Counted from the first letter of the stretch, positions 34,701 to 46,186 are shown. The stretch is DNA of 64,000 nt from Hydrangea macrophylla (GCA_033977485.1 CM066984.1:114569251-114633250), one strand, 5' to 3'. Numbers and translations are program-made. Notes: generated by a model not told the origin, from the letters alone.

Positions 34701-36102
34701 TAAAGTTAAAAAGCATGCAGATGGCACCATAGCAAGATACAAAGCCAGATTGGTTGCAAAGGGCTTTCACCAAACTGAAGGATTAGACTATTTTGAAACA
34801 TTTAGTCCAGTTGTTAAGCAACCAACTATTAGAGTTGTATTATCTCTTGCTTTACATTTCAATTGGCCTATCCGACAGTTAGATGTGTCTAATGCCTTTT
34901 TACATGGAGTTCTTGAAGAAGAAGTTTACATGAGTCAGCCACAAGGATTTATTGACCCCTCAGTTTCTCATCATGTTTGCAAGTTGAATAAAGCCCTTTA
35001 TGGCTTAAAACAGGCCCCTAGAGCCTGGTTCTCCACTCTGTCCAAATTCCTACTTGCTCAGAAATTCACTCATAGTCAGGCTGACAACTCTTTATTTGTC
35101 CAACATTCTGGATCTCAGATTCTTATTGTCTTAGTCTATGTGGATGACATTCTGATTACTGGAAGCAATCTCACTTCTATTTCAGCCTTTATAAGAACAA
35201 TGAGCTCCACTTTCTCTATGAAAGATCTTGGTCTTCTTCACTACTTCTTGGGTATTGAGGTTCAGCATTTGGATGCAGGCTTATTTCTTTCTCAGTCCAA
35301 ATATGCCAATGATCTGCTTGTTAAAGCTTCCATGTCTGACTGTAAATCTATAGCATCACCTATGCCCACCAAACTTCCTGATATGTCTACAGATGCCCCT
35401 TTTTCAGATCCTAATCTGTATAGAAGCTTAGTTGGCTCCCTTCAGTACCTTACTATCACAAGACCAGATCTATCCTTTGCAGTAAATAAAGTTTGTCAAC
35501 ATATGCAGAATCCAATGAACTCTGATTTTCAAGCTCTTAAAAGACTACTCAGATTTGTCAAAGGTTCTTCCAATCATGGTCTACTTATTCAACATGGTCC
35601 TCTACAACTTGCTGCTTATTCTGACTCAGATTGGGCTGGGGACTCTACTGATAGAAAGTCTACTACTGGTAATTGTGTATACCTGGGTCCCAATCTCATT
35701 TCTTGGTCAGCAAAAAAGCAACCCACAGTGGCTAAATCCAGTACTGAAGCTGAATATAAAGCTTTGTCTCTCACAGCAGCTGAACTAGTATGGATTCAAC
35801 AAATCTTAGCTGATCTACATATTTCTATTACTCATCTACCTCTTTTGTGGTGTGACAATATTGGTGCTCTAGCTTTAGCTGCAAATCCAGTCTTTCATGC
35901 TAGAACCAAACATGTTGAAGTAGATTATCATTTCATTCGTGAGAAAATTTGCAATAAACAGCTCCAAGTTGCTCATGTGTCTTCTATGGATCAGCTAGCA
36001 GACCTGTTTACCAAACCTCTCTCAGCTGCCAGATTCAAGTATTTGAAAGATAGACTAATGCCTTTTCAAGCTGCTGCTTCTTCTCACCTCCCATCAGCTT
36101 GA
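31736..36102 (+). pseudogene. Copia gag-pol polyprotein, one frameshift
   Basis: The likely start is ATG 31736 (CATCAATGG context) rather than the in-frame ATG inside the LTR. Domains in order: N-terminal gag (UBN2-type) to about residue 240; a zinc knuckle whose second Cys is replaced by Tyr (C286-x2-Y289-x4-H294-x4-C299); protease with DTGA at residue 421; GAG-pre-integrase (QWHLRLGHP); integrase (IRSDNGGEF near 33760, PEQNGVSERKHR); RT (GCKWVFKVK, LYGLKQAPRAW, YVDD at 35137-35148); RNase H (SDSDWAGD, STEAEYKAL, ADLFTKPL). The frame shifts by one missing base at about 33569-33571, before the first integrase catalytic Asp (HTDVWG). The first frame runs open to 33802 and the second to the stop at 36100-36102. 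Everything else looks intact, so this copy probably cannot make integrase, RT or RNase H itself. Confidence 0.92.
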
Positions 36103-36109
36103 GGGGGAA

Positions 36110-36262
36110 TGTTAAGTAATTACATAAGTTACCCTGCTGTAGTGTATAATACTCTGATGTACAATCATTAGTGAGCTACTAGGAGAAGCAATTCTGTTTT
36201 GAGAAGTAGTTGAGTTGTGCTTCTCTACTTTTCTGTTTTCTTTTCTATTTTTCTGTTGTAAC

Positions 36263-36302
<40 letters not shown>

Positions 36303-36376
36303 ACTCTCTGTATAAATCATTATCTGTATCTTCTCTTTGATTAATGAAAAATGTTAAAGCATTCTTAGTTTCTACA
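36110..36376 (+). repeat. 3' LTR of the young Copia element
   Basis: 267 bp, directly after GAGGGGGAA and ending TTCTACA before ATATG. It matches the 5' LTR except for two substitutions and a longer (TC)n tract. Confidence 0.95.
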
Positions 36377-36445
36377 ATATGTTGGTTGGGAAATGGAAGA
36401 ACCTCGAGTGGAAAAGCTGCAGTTTTGGGAGTTGCTGATAGAAAT

Positions 36446-36734
36446 CAGTCGACTGGTTTCTGATCCAGTCGACTGGATTGCTGTATGGGATGAGTTACTG
36501 CTTGGTTTCGTCTGAGGTTCAGTCGACTGGGTTGAGAAAACAGTCGACTGGATGGAGCCCCAGACCTGGACATTCTGCTGGATTGGGCACCAGTCGACTG
36601 GACTTCTTCAGTCGACTGAAAATTTTAGGCACTAGTCGACTGGGTCCCCGACACAGTCGACTGGATGGGCTGTTAGGTTGGAAACCTTTTCTGTTTAAGA
36701 TCACCAGTCGACCGGACCCTCGATCAGTCGACTG
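36446..36734. repeat. Array of ten CAGTCGACTG palindromes, mostly paired
   Basis: CAGTCGACTG (usually followed by G, often preceded by C) occurs at 36446, 36466, 36520, 36541, 36591, 36609, 36654 and 36725. One-mismatch variants lie at 36633 (T first) and 36705 (CCG end). Start-to-start distances are 20, 54, 21, 50, 18, 24, 21, 51 and 20 bp, so sites tend to come in pairs two helical turns apart with about 50 bp between pairs. It lies in the 3' part of the split solo LTR. The spacer sequences differ, so it is not a simple tandem repeat. Confidence 0.85.
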
Positions 36735-36916
36735 GTCCTCTGTTTTCAAAACTGTTTTCTTTTGAAAGGGTTCAAATGGCCAAAACTTTTTATAACTCTG
36801 ATTTTCATGGATCTTAATAATGTTTTCCGCTGCTATTTTTACTTTAAGGGAACTGGATAAGCCTTGATGGCGTGCCACGTGTCCTATTTCCACGCGTAGT
36901 AGGATGGGTCGTGACA

Positions 36917-38990
36917 CTTCCTTTTGAGTGAAATTACCCTTGGCGACTAGATGAGCCTTATATCTCTCGATATTGCCCTATGAATCCCTTTTGGTTTTAA
37001 ATATCCATTTACAACCAATGGGCTTCGTTCCTTCAGGCAATTTGACAAGATCCCAAACGTCATTGTCTTTCATAGATTTTAACTCATTATTCATTGCATC
37101 AATCCACTTTTGAGAGTTAGAACTTTGTTTGGCTTGGTGAAAGTTGATTGGATCATCTTCCACTATCTCTATGTCAAACTCATGTTCTTGGAGGAATACA
37201 ATATAATCATCCAGAATCGCATTTCTCCTTTCTCTAGTGGATCTTCTTAATGGCATCTCCTCTTGAGGTTGTTGAGTTTGCACTTCAGGTATAATTTCTT
37301 CATTTTGCACGGGGAGTTCTTGTACATTGTTTTGAATATCTGGATTTGCATCTTGAACTATGTCAAGAATAGGAACCTGAACATTGTCAATAGCAACATG
37401 ACGAGGAATAAATTCCTCTTCAAAGTCAATGTCTCTAACCTTATCTCCCACCACAAACTCAATTTTCTCAAGAAATCTCGCATTTCCCGTCTCAAAAAAT
37501 GTCCTAGTAGTGGGATCATAAAACTTAAAGCCCCGAGAACGTTCAGCGTATCCAACAAAGTAGTAACTGACTGTTCTTGAGTCCAATTTTTTTTTTCATG
37601 TGGCCTATAAGGCTGTGTCTCAGGTTGACAACCCCAAATATGTAAATGCCTAATGCTAGGCTTCTTTCCAGTCCATAATTCATTAGGGGTTTCGGTTACT
37701 ACTTTACTTGGAACCCTGTTGAGGATATATGCTACAGTCTTTAGAGCTTCTCCCCAGAGTGATTCTGGCAAAGAAGAATGACTAATCATACTTCTTACCC
37801 TGTCCTTAAGTGTTCTGTTTCATCTCTCAGCTACACCATTTATGCTAGGTTTGCCTGGCATTGTGTATTGAGGGACGATACCGCATTCCTCTAGGAATTT
37901 AGCAAAGGGTCCTGGACGTTGTTCACCTGATATGTCATATCTACCGTAGTATTCACCACCACGGTCATATTTGACTGCCTTAATTTTCTTTCCAAGCTGA
38001 AGTTCAACTTCGGCTTTAAATGACTTGAAAACATCCAGGGACTGTGACTTCTCGTGTATTAAATATAGGTATCCATATCTTGAGTAGTCGTCTATGAACG
38101 TAATGAAATATTGTTGTCAATTCCAAGAGGCTGTAGGGAATGGACCACATATATCAGTGTGAATGAGTTCTAAGACGTCTGTACACCTGTTGGCACCTAA
38201 TTTCTTTATGTTTGTCTATTTGCCCTTAATGCACTCAATGCAGACTTGAAAGTCTGCCAAATCTAAGGGGCCAAGAATTCCGTCACGCACAAGTCTCTCA
38301 ATTCTCTGTTTGGAGATATGGCCTAATCGCTTGTGCTATAAGGTGGCGAAATTCTCACTTAATTTTCGCTTCGTACCACGTGAATTAGTATGCAGAATTT
38401 CATTATAGGAAGTAACAATGTCAAGCATATAAACATTATCAATCAAAGAACCGGTACCAATAAGTTTTGAATCTTGAAATAGACTAACTTTATTATTTCT
38501 AAAAGAACAAGCATAACCAGATTTGTCCAAATTAGAAATAGAAATTAAATTTCGTCTAAAAGACGGTGCAACAAAAGTGTCAATCAAATCCAAATAAACA
38601 CCAGTCTCTAATAATTATAATCTAATATTTTCTATAGCTTCCACTGGAACTTTCTTGCCATCGCACACAAAGATGAATATTTCAGCATCAGTTGGCGGCC
38701 GGCTCCACAAGCAACCCTGCATAGATATACTTATGTGAGTAGTAGCACCAGAATCTACCCACCAAGTATCCTTAGGTACAGAAGCTAAATTAACTTCAGA
38801 ACAAACCAAAGCGAGAAGCTTACCCTTCTTTACACGTCAAGCGGCGTATTTGGGACAGTCTTTCTTCATGTGGCCTCTTTTCTTGCAAAAACATCAAAGG
38901 AATTCCTCATTTTGCTTCTTTAGTTTCTTTTGCTGAGGTGTCACATCTGCAGCATCCTTAGCTCTCTTCCTTTTATTATTATGAGAGGTT
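36917..38990 (-). pseudogene. Copia protease, integrase and RT N-half, broken
   Basis: Reading the minus strand leftward: a knuckle-like CKKRGHMKKDC near 38850-38890; protease WWVDSGATTHIS near 38730-38765; SFRRNLISISNLDKSGY; LWHKRLGH (GAG-pre-integrase) near 38320-38345; integrase fragments including [20 protein letters not shown] near 37690-37770; then [55 protein letters not shown] and GCKWIFKTKRDS (RT start) by 36978. Stops and frameshifts occur between blocks, for example after GTKPIGCKWIFKTKRDS and before [16 protein letters not shown]. The reading resumes at 29840 beyond the nested insertion. Confidence 0.85.
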
Positions 38991-39630
38991 CATACTAAGT
39001 GAGCACTTTCAATCTTGTCTCGCTGAATTCTTTCCTCTTCTTGCACACAGTGAGATATGAGCTCATTAAGAGTCCATTTGTTCTTTTGGGTGTTGTAACT
39101 CACTTTAAATTGACTGAATTGTGTAGGTAGAGATATGAGAACCAAGTGCACGAGTATGTCCTCAGACAGCTCTAACTTTAGTGCCTTGAGTTTCCCACTG
39201 AGATGAGACATTTCCATAATGTACTCCCTTATGTTCCCCTTTCCTTTATACCTCATGGAAATCAGAGTAGCCAAAACGGTACTCGTTTCTGACTTTTCAT
39301 TTTTAGCAAAATATTGTTATAATTCAGAGAGGAACTTCTTAGCATTTGTGCTCTCAGTAATTGAGCCCCGAAACGTTTCCGAAATGGAATGTTTCATTAT
39401 CATCAGACTCATGTGATTCGAGCCATCTCACTTCTCAATTTTAACCTCATTTGAGTTTTCCGTAGTCGAAGTGGGTCGTTCTGTCCTTAGCGCAAGGTCC
39501 ATGTCCATACATCCGAGAACAATTTCCACGTTATCTTTCCAGACCTTAAAGTTTCTCCCATTCAGCATTGGGATAGCACTAATTTGAGCAGAAACATTTG
39601 TAGCTATAGCAGAAACTGTATAGAGAATAA
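38990..39630 (-). pseudogene. Copia gag (UBN2-type), broken
   Basis: The minus strand gives MLNGRNFKVWKDNVEIVLGC near 39510-39570, an in-frame stop in the FLSELxQYFAKNEKS region near 39315, then MATLISMRYKGKGNIREYI and LSEDILVHLVLISLPTQFSQ to 38990. The order and phrases are those of a Copia gag capsid domain. The protein would package element RNA if intact; here it is interrupted. Confidence 0.8.
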
Positions 39631-40791
39631 AATAAAATAAAATAACATGCTCACAATGAATAATATGTCATAACATAAATATATTAGAAATACTTTATAT
39701 ATGTATGCATGACATATTAAATAATTCACATAATAGTGGGCCCATCACAGGATACCTAGAACAACACTGATATTTAGTCTTTGGACAAAAATATCAACTG
39801 TAAGTGGTACTCCTCGTGTAGTGATCAAATACTGACAATAAGTACTGTCAGATAGTGGCCTTCCTTTGGGCCAACTCACTACCCACATGGATAATTATAT
39901 CTTGATAATTGTGACATATTTACCACCACATGTACACCCATTAATCGGCCAATTAAGAATCTACCTTTGAGTTAATTGTTAATCGCATGAATAACAGATA
40001 TACCATCTTAATATTTTAAAATAAATAAATTTACACATCAGAGGTTACTTTAACAACATATTATATCAATTTATTTATTTAAAATATCAGACATATGTAT
40101 TGGAGTAAAAAAAAGACCCCAAATCTTAAGCTACCATAAAACTTAATTCATGTTATGAATTAACCAATATTCTAAAGTACAATAAAAATACCTTAGTTTA
40201 TGTTATGAACAACCAATATTTTATGATACTATAAAAAATCATTCATATCGCGTATGAATTCAAAAATTTTAATGTGCTATAAAAAATCTAATATCACATT
40301 ATGAATTAAAATCAACTTAATTAAATCAATCATCACATCAATCAATTCTACAATATGCCATACACAAAATTGACATACTGATAGTATGTCAATGGCATAC
40401 GTATTTTTTTTTTTTTTTTTTTTTTCAGTAATCACAGTAAGTCAAATGACATACTAATAGTCTCGTGATGATGTCAAGCCGCCAAGTATCCATGAATCAA
40501 CCAAATAAAACAAAATTTATTATTTTAATAACAAGGTCAAGCATATGATCCGTGAACGTTTATGGCGGCTGTATGAGCAAGTCTAACATAAAAGTTTATC
40601 ATAAAGAGCAACTTACTGGTGCAAACAATATATATATATATATAATATCAAGTGCCATCATAATTATTCTATGAATCAGTCGAATCTTCTTGGGCCTAAT
40701 ATAAAATGGTCACGAATTCAATTCGGTTGAAACTCTATGCAATTAACATGAACATTATATCAGCAACCCTAATAATCAACATGATAATTTG
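39631..40791 (-). other. Untranslated leader of the antisense Copia
   Basis: AT-rich sequence between gag and the primer-binding site, with no conserved frame. It includes a T tract at 40407-40427 and an (AT)n tract near 40630-40643. Confidence 0.6.
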
Positions 40792-40803
40792 GCTCTGATA
40801 CCA
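40792..40803 (-). other. Primer-binding site of the antisense Copia
   Basis: The plus strand reads GCTCTGATACCA, the complement of TGGTATCAGAGC, two bases from the 5' LTR boundary. Confidence 0.9.
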
Positions 40804-40805
40804 CT

Positions 40806-41280
40806 TATTGGATCTCTAATCTATAAAATCGTAGAACCCTAGAGTAGTAAAATCACAGCCCTATGATCGTATCATGTTAGATTATTAAGGGTATAATATA
40901 GTAGAATACATACCTGTATCCATTGTAGCAATTAGCAAATCTTAGGAGAACGATAATGATCAGTTATGTCTTCCTCAGTCAAATCTCTTGAGTTCTTTAA
41001 TGGGTTTCTTCTCTAGATGAGATAGAAGAAGAAGCTGTATATTGATTTGACATATTGGGGACCATAACCTATATGTCTTTATATATTGATATGTTAGGGT
41101 TCCCATTATTCTTAACAGGGTCAATATTTAGTATCCACTCATTTAACTCATACCGAGTAGAAGTCGATGGGCTTCCTACAATTAGACCACATAATATAAA
41201 CTCATTTAATTAATAGACTTTATAATATAATTGATATTAATATGTTACCTACTCTTATTAGGAAATATAATTTCCTAACA
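40806..41280 (-). repeat. 5' LTR of the antisense Copia element
   Basis: 475 bp, collinear with 28052-28526. Its plus-strand left end reads TATTGG where the other LTR has TGTTGG. It ends CCTAACA before the GGAAA TSD. Confidence 0.9.
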
Positions 41281-41285
41281 GGAAA

Positions 41286-41811
41286 GACTTCTACGGGCAA
41301 AATAAAACGACATAAACTTCTCACATCTCCGTATTTTTTTCGTCACATAATCGCTTGAATTAAATGTTGGAAAACATGGTTGACTAACACACCCACTTCT
41401 TAAATTTTTTTGGTTCAAGTCTATGTTGCATTCGGCCCAGTCATACCCAAATGTGTCATCTAGTTCTTATCTGGTGTGATAAACATTTATTGTCTTCATT
41501 TTTGTCATAGTTAATGTGTTTTTATAACCATGAAACTAACTTATCCATTTTTTTTTTTCTTTTTTTCAATTTTTGTCAGCCAAGTCTATGCTCTATACAT
41601 GTCATCTGATTCTAATTATCTTTGCCCAAAAAAAAAAAAAAATTCTGATTCTTATCTGGTGCAATAGCTTTTTTTTTTTTTTTTTCAACTGACCTAGCTT
41701 AATCCAATTAAAAAAAAAAATCGTTGTCCCAAAAGATTTGATTCATTATATCAATCTGGTATCCTAATTTTGCTCTCGATTAATAAGATATAAAGTTACT
41801 TAATCGACACT
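41286..41811. other. Intergenic, homopolymer-rich
   Basis: Several A and T tracts (for example 41548-41558, 41629-41642, 41669-41686). No gene or complete element is seen. Confidence 0.4.
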
Positions 41812-42061
41812 ATGGTGCCGTTTGATAAAATTGAAAATTAAGTACTGAAAATTTTAAGCGATTGAATTTGCAATACTTAAACAGTGTTTCAAGTACTGAA
41901 ATGGAATGCATTCAGTGGTTATATTTAGTAGAAAATTTTCAAGTTTTCAACAAGTTTTTGGGTAGTTTTTCAATTAAGTGATATGTTATCAAATGCACTG
42001 AAAATAAATAAGTGTTGAAATTTTTTATTTTCACCACTTAATTGCATTATCAAATACACCA
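41812..42061. mobile_element. Foldback MITE, family H
   Basis: TGGTGCCGTTTGATAA at the left is mirrored by TTATCAAATACACCA at the right, and the next 20 bases (AATTAAGT against ACTTAATT) also pair. A diverged relative is at 9345-9645. No clear TSD. Confidence 0.6.
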
Positions 42062-42267
42062 TATGTCTTTAGTTTCTACCTATACCTATATTAATTTTGA
42101 TTTTATGTATTTTAACTATACTGATATCAAAATAAGCGCTATCAGTTTTCGTAATTTATGCAGTTATTGATATTTCTTATAAACGTCCATGTTATCCCGA
42201 TCAATTTTTCTCTAAATTTTCTTCCAACTAACTTATTAACTGATAAAGCATTTAATAAAAATCTTAG

Positions 42268-42392
42268 ACTTAAAATTAGCTTAGCTGGTAAAAAGACGTG
42301 TTATGCCACCCTCATAATAGGGTTCGAACCTTGCCCCCTCCCTTGAGCCCACACACTTATGTCCTCGCACGAGACCACTACACTAAATGATC

Positions 42393-42424
<32 letters not shown>

Positions 42425-42437
42425 CAAAAACAAAAAC
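42268..42437 (+). mobile_element. tRNA-derived SINE
   Basis: Pol III A box TAGCTTAGCTGG at 42277-42288 and B box GGTTCGAACC at 42321-42330, the usual spacing for a tRNA-like head. The body continues to about 42390, followed by a CA-rich then A-rich tail ending near 42437. CTTAAA on both sides (about 42268 and 42438) may be a short TSD. No tRNA cloverleaf can be drawn, so it is a SINE rather than a tRNA gene. Confidence 0.75.
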
Positions 42438-43833
42438 CTTAAACAGCGTCACCATTTTTCCTCCCATTGCAAATACTCCTCTTGACCTCTTCCCCTCAGA
42501 TAAGTGAATAGGAAGAGTAACATGCTTATTTATATCTAATTTATTTAGTAAATGTGTTTTAGCAACGGCCAACAGGCACCCTCCTATATTAGACCAAACA
42601 CTTATAAATATAAAAATAATCGTATGCTTTGTTAAAATAATAAATAATTTAAATATGTGGATATCTCCTTTTCATTGTTTTTTTTTTTTTTTTTGGGTAC
42701 ATATTTTACTTACATATTGTTTATCTTTTTGAGAATTTTAATATTTAGAAAGAAACTAATCATGTGCATAGTCATCTGATCAAAACAGAACTGTGTAACG
42801 AAATATGGATCTAAATCTCCGATTAGTCATCGGGATGAGAACATATAAATAAACAAACAAATTTATATATAAAAAGCAATTGACTAGGTCATTGTAATCC
42901 TTTAATTAATTCTTTTTTGTTAAACTATTTACCCTTTTTTTTTAAAGTGCATTTTTTGTCACACGCTTGAGGTCGATGTCTCGTCAAGAGTCCGTGACCT
43001 AAACTATCAAGTAAAGAAGACTGTACAATATTAGATCCAAGTTCAAACTCAACCAACTTGCAAAAAAGAAAATGTAGCTACCTAGGTTTTATCTCCACTG
43101 GATTTACTTTAATCAATAGTCAACTATAAGAGATATACCTATTGGAGCAGAAACCAGAGGTTATGTCTATATAATGGACCGTTGGCCGTTCGGCCCTATT
43201 TAATGTCACACTCATCTTTCTCTTTATTGGCTTAAATGGTGCATGTTTTCTTTGCCCAATCACTTATTAGTGGACACATATAGTGCCTAAACAATTCCTC
43301 AAAAGTCAAAACTAGACGTGTGTGAACCATACAGTAGATATAGGATTAAGTAGTTGCTTTTGGCCCATGGTCCATATGATTTTCTTTTAATTTTTTGGCA
43401 TGTCTAATTTGCTTGTTGAGTTTTCTCAGTATCATATTTATATCGCTCAGCCAGAACACAATTAACATTAAATTATGAAGTATAACAGAAATGATTTAGA
43501 AGCACAATCTATATAAGAGCATGATACTTAGAATTCTTAGTAATCAATTCTTTATTTTATTTTATTTTTAACAAACAACCAAACATAAATATTTTTAAGA
43601 AATAAAATTTTCAGAAAAGGCAATTTAACCTTGCACGAGTGCAGTGGATTTCAGCCCTCAGAATTGAAGGAGGAGACCACTACATTAAATTTCTCGTTTT
43701 TTCACGTGATATGCATGTGCGTAGTAATTGTATATAGTACTCCGTATTTCTTAGGAATTTTAAACACGGAACCAAATTTTCATAGAAACACGCAGAAACA
43801 CATCAACAGTAATTAATATGCACATTAAAGAAA
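42438..43833. other. Intergenic, nothing recognised
   Basis: AT-rich, with a T tract at 42679-42694. The short frame at 43631-43816 shows no domain. No RNA gene is seen. Confidence 0.4.
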
Positions 43834-44004
43834 GGGTAAAGCTATTGTGAGAAGATTCTCATATGAGTAAACATCTTATGACCCTTGGAGAAGAAAACAA
43901 CCATTGGATTTTGGAGGATCTTGATATGTATTTATAACTACTGGCTTATCCAATGGCTAAAGAGTGCTTTCTCATATGAGAATTTGCTTACTATAGCCCT
44001 GCCC
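43834..44004. mobile_element. MULE-type MITE, family D
   Basis: GGGTAAAGCTATTGTGAGAAG at the left is mirrored by the right end CTTACTATAGCCCTGCCC. Internal CTCATATGAG occurs on both arms. Flanks TTAAAGAAA (43825-43833) and TCAAAGAAA (44005-44013) make a 9-bp TSD with one mismatch. Confidence 0.78.
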
Positions 44005-46186
44005 TCAAAGAAAACACAGAATTTATGTGGTTCGACAAAAGCAATGCCTACATTCACAGCCAAGAAAAAAGAACTTATTACGGGGAAATAACCCCGGTAT
44101 AAAACCACACCCTCATAATCCAAAGAACCATCATCTCTTAACCTAAAACATGTACCTTCATGAGGGGAGTCCCCTCAACTTGGTACAACCAAGGGCATCA
44201 CTAAATTGTTTAACACCATCCCTTTATATAGAGTTTACATACCAATACTTGTTGTACAAGTAGGAAGAAGCAGACTCACATTATTGCTCTATCACAAAAG
44301 GAAACTAATTTGATTTAAAATCTAACCACATCAACAATTCCATAAATTAATGGGATAGTCCCACACGTGATAGAATCTCAATCATCACCCCTTCTATCGC
44401 TTGTGGGGCAACTTCTCAATCAACTTGTCACACATGACCAACACCTTGTCAACGGATCACTCACAAACATGACCGCTTTGCAACTGTTTGCCTAAGCGCA
44501 AGCAACCATTGGCCATCATCATAACAGCTTGCACACATAACCCAAATCAATAAGGTCTCGATACATCCAATTCGAAAAACATGGCCAACACATATGCAAT
44601 TGCTCGAGTTAATTATTATACACATTAACTACAGATAAGAGCCTCAATACCTCTTTCTCGCTAGCAGAATTTATCTCTTCACCATCGTTTGAACCGTGAA
44701 CGTAACCAAGCACTACTTGCAAGAAATTCAACTATGAAAATACCTGACAAGAATTTCAAATTGGGAAGAAAACCCTTCACCGCTTGTAAGAATTCAACTT
44801 GCAAGAATTTTATTCTCAAGGATTTGGGAGATACCATTCAACCAACGAGACGATACAAGTAATCCATACTTCTCCCTTTTTTGTCGAGAACTCGCCGAGT
44901 TTGATTTTCATGACTCCTCATGTAACTCAAAGCTTGCATCCTATATGAGGACCATCCGACAAACATTCTTTAGATTTCTCCTCAACTTTGGAACCTTAGA
45001 CACACCACCCAAATTAAATAGCAAATCGGTCCAACAAAATATTTTGAAATCACCGCTCCACCGCACAACATGTTGAGTATCAACCACATATTTGTGGGGT
45101 CCATCCCATTGTTATCAACTTGGGAAACAAACTTGCTTGGGAGTCTTGTTGTGATATGGCATAAGCCGCAAGATTGCTATATATCAATAGTGTTGGATGT
45201 TATCCTATTAGATATACAAGCAGGTAGTATGATTGACATCAAATTCTTTGCCATAGATGTGGGTTGTGTATGTGTATATATGTGCATGATATACACATGT
45301 AGATGGATTACTCCCGGCTAGAGACTGGGGAGAGAGAGAGAGGGTGCCCCATTGGGGCATGGGACATTAATCATTGGGGTTTTCTGTGAGGGCTGTTCAT
45401 AGCGTTATAGGGATGTGAGGTAAAGAGGGTATTTCTTTGTCTTTATGATTTCTTTGTCTTTATGATTTCTCTATGTTACAGTGATTAATTATGTCAGATT
45501 CTTTAGGGTATTGAGTGGAGAGTGGATAAGGGTCTTGTATTTGGGTAATAAGATTTAATCCATGCAACTTGTACCATGTTTTACTCAATAGTAAAAGAAT
45601 GGATCTCTCGAGTGTGGACGTAGGTAGGTGTTTGGCCGAACCACGTAGAAATCTGTGTCTTTTTCTTGGTGTGCGTGTTTAATTACTGCTCATGTGTGTG
45701 TGTTTATTTGGGATAATTTGATTCCGTGTGTTAAATTCCCAACACAACATTACTAGTCACCCAAAGGACAATCGACAGCTGTTCTGGAACCCATCAAAAT
45801 ATTTCTTCATGGACCGTATACGTACTCGTACCTGAATTCTAACAATCCAAAAGAAGTGTCCGTACAAATAGAGTGTGAAGACTCCTTTCACAATACAAAA
45901 TCCGCTACCATCACAGTAGCACTCGAACCATTCTTTGACACAAAATCACGACCTATTGCGTCTACCGGTTCTAATATTGCCAAAAGTCCAAACTAGATAA
46001 TACGTGCCAAATCTTGCAAACCTGCCCCCACTGATTAATCTGCAGCATCTGAAAACCTTAAAAAAATAACTTTGTCTCTAATACCAAGTAATGTATCTCA
46101 TCCCATTAATTGCTTGAAATTATGACCATTCTAACCCATGACTCATTGCACCTTGCTTACACTGGATCACCCTCTTATCAAGCATA
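44005..46186. other. Degenerate Copia-like remnants
   Basis: CTTGTCAACGGATCACT near 44446 echoes the sequence at 29031 between RNase H and the 3' LTR of the antisense Copia. CTCTAATACCAAG near 46076-46088 looks like a decayed minus-strand primer-binding site. GTGGACGTAGGTA at 45613 with CCGAACCACGTAGAA is a U5-type phrase on the plus strand. These suggest overlapping LTR-retrotransposon relics, but I cannot define ends or a TSD. The frame at 45070-45321 is not a recognisable gene. Confidence 0.4.

Larger units (their letters stand above)
31405..36376 (+). mobile_element. Young, nearly intact Copia retrotransposon
   Basis: LTRs 31405-31663 and 36110-36376, exact TSD ATATG (31400-31404, 36377-36381), primer-binding site TGGTATCAGAGC at 31664-31675 and polypurine tract GAGGGGGAA at 36101-36109. 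By eye the LTRs differ by two substitutions and an 8-bp length change in a CT tract. One gag-pol frame spans the interior with a single 1-base frameshift. RNase H phrases such as LPLLWCDNIGALALA and HARTKHVEVDYHFIREKI are typical of the Ale/Retrofit lineage. It inserted into the solo LTR 29841-36916, so it is the youngest layer here. Confidence 0.95.
29841..36916 (+). mobile_element. Solo LTR (about 2.1 kb) split by a younger Copia
   Basis: Starts TGTCATGCCCG and ends GGGTCGTGACA, flanked by CTTCC at 29836-29840 and 36917-36921 (exact TSD) inside the RT gene of the antisense Copia. Without the Copia insertion it is 2,099 bp and has no pol domain. A TATA box, CCTATAAATAG, is at 30356-30366. 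GGGTCGTGACA just before a primer site is typical of Del/Tekay-like Gypsy LTR ends, so + strand orientation is inferred. Its 3' part holds the palindrome array at 36446-36734. Frames at 30850-31077, 31035-31277 and 36478-36765 are by-products. Confidence 0.82.
28052..41280 (-). mobile_element. Old Copia LTR retrotransposon, antisense, host of a nest
   Basis: LTRs at 28052-28526 and 40806-41280, flanked by GGAAA at 28047-28051 and 41281-41285 (exact TSD). Minus-strand primer-binding site TGGTATCAGAGC is at 40792-40803. Gag, protease, integrase, RT and RNase H follow in Copia order from right to left. Removing the nested 7,076-bp insertion and its 5-bp TSD leaves 6,148 bp, a normal Copia size. 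Numerous stops and frameshifts disrupt the polyprotein. By eye the LTRs differ at about 25 of 475 positions, so this is the oldest layer. Recognisable phrases resemble the group usually annotated as TNT 1-94-like; I do not assign a lineage. Confidence 0.93.

Noticed and set aside
36446..36734. CRISPR-like array
   Set aside because: The repeats are 10-bp palindromes with unequal spacers in a plant LTR; nothing else suggests CRISPR.
36478..36917. Frames of 95 and 132 codons rich in QSTG and SRL words
   Set aside because: They are translations of the CAGTCGACTG array in the solo LTR on either strand.
42277..42330. tRNA gene
   Set aside because: A and B boxes are present, but no cloverleaf can be drawn and an A-rich tail follows, so it is a SINE.
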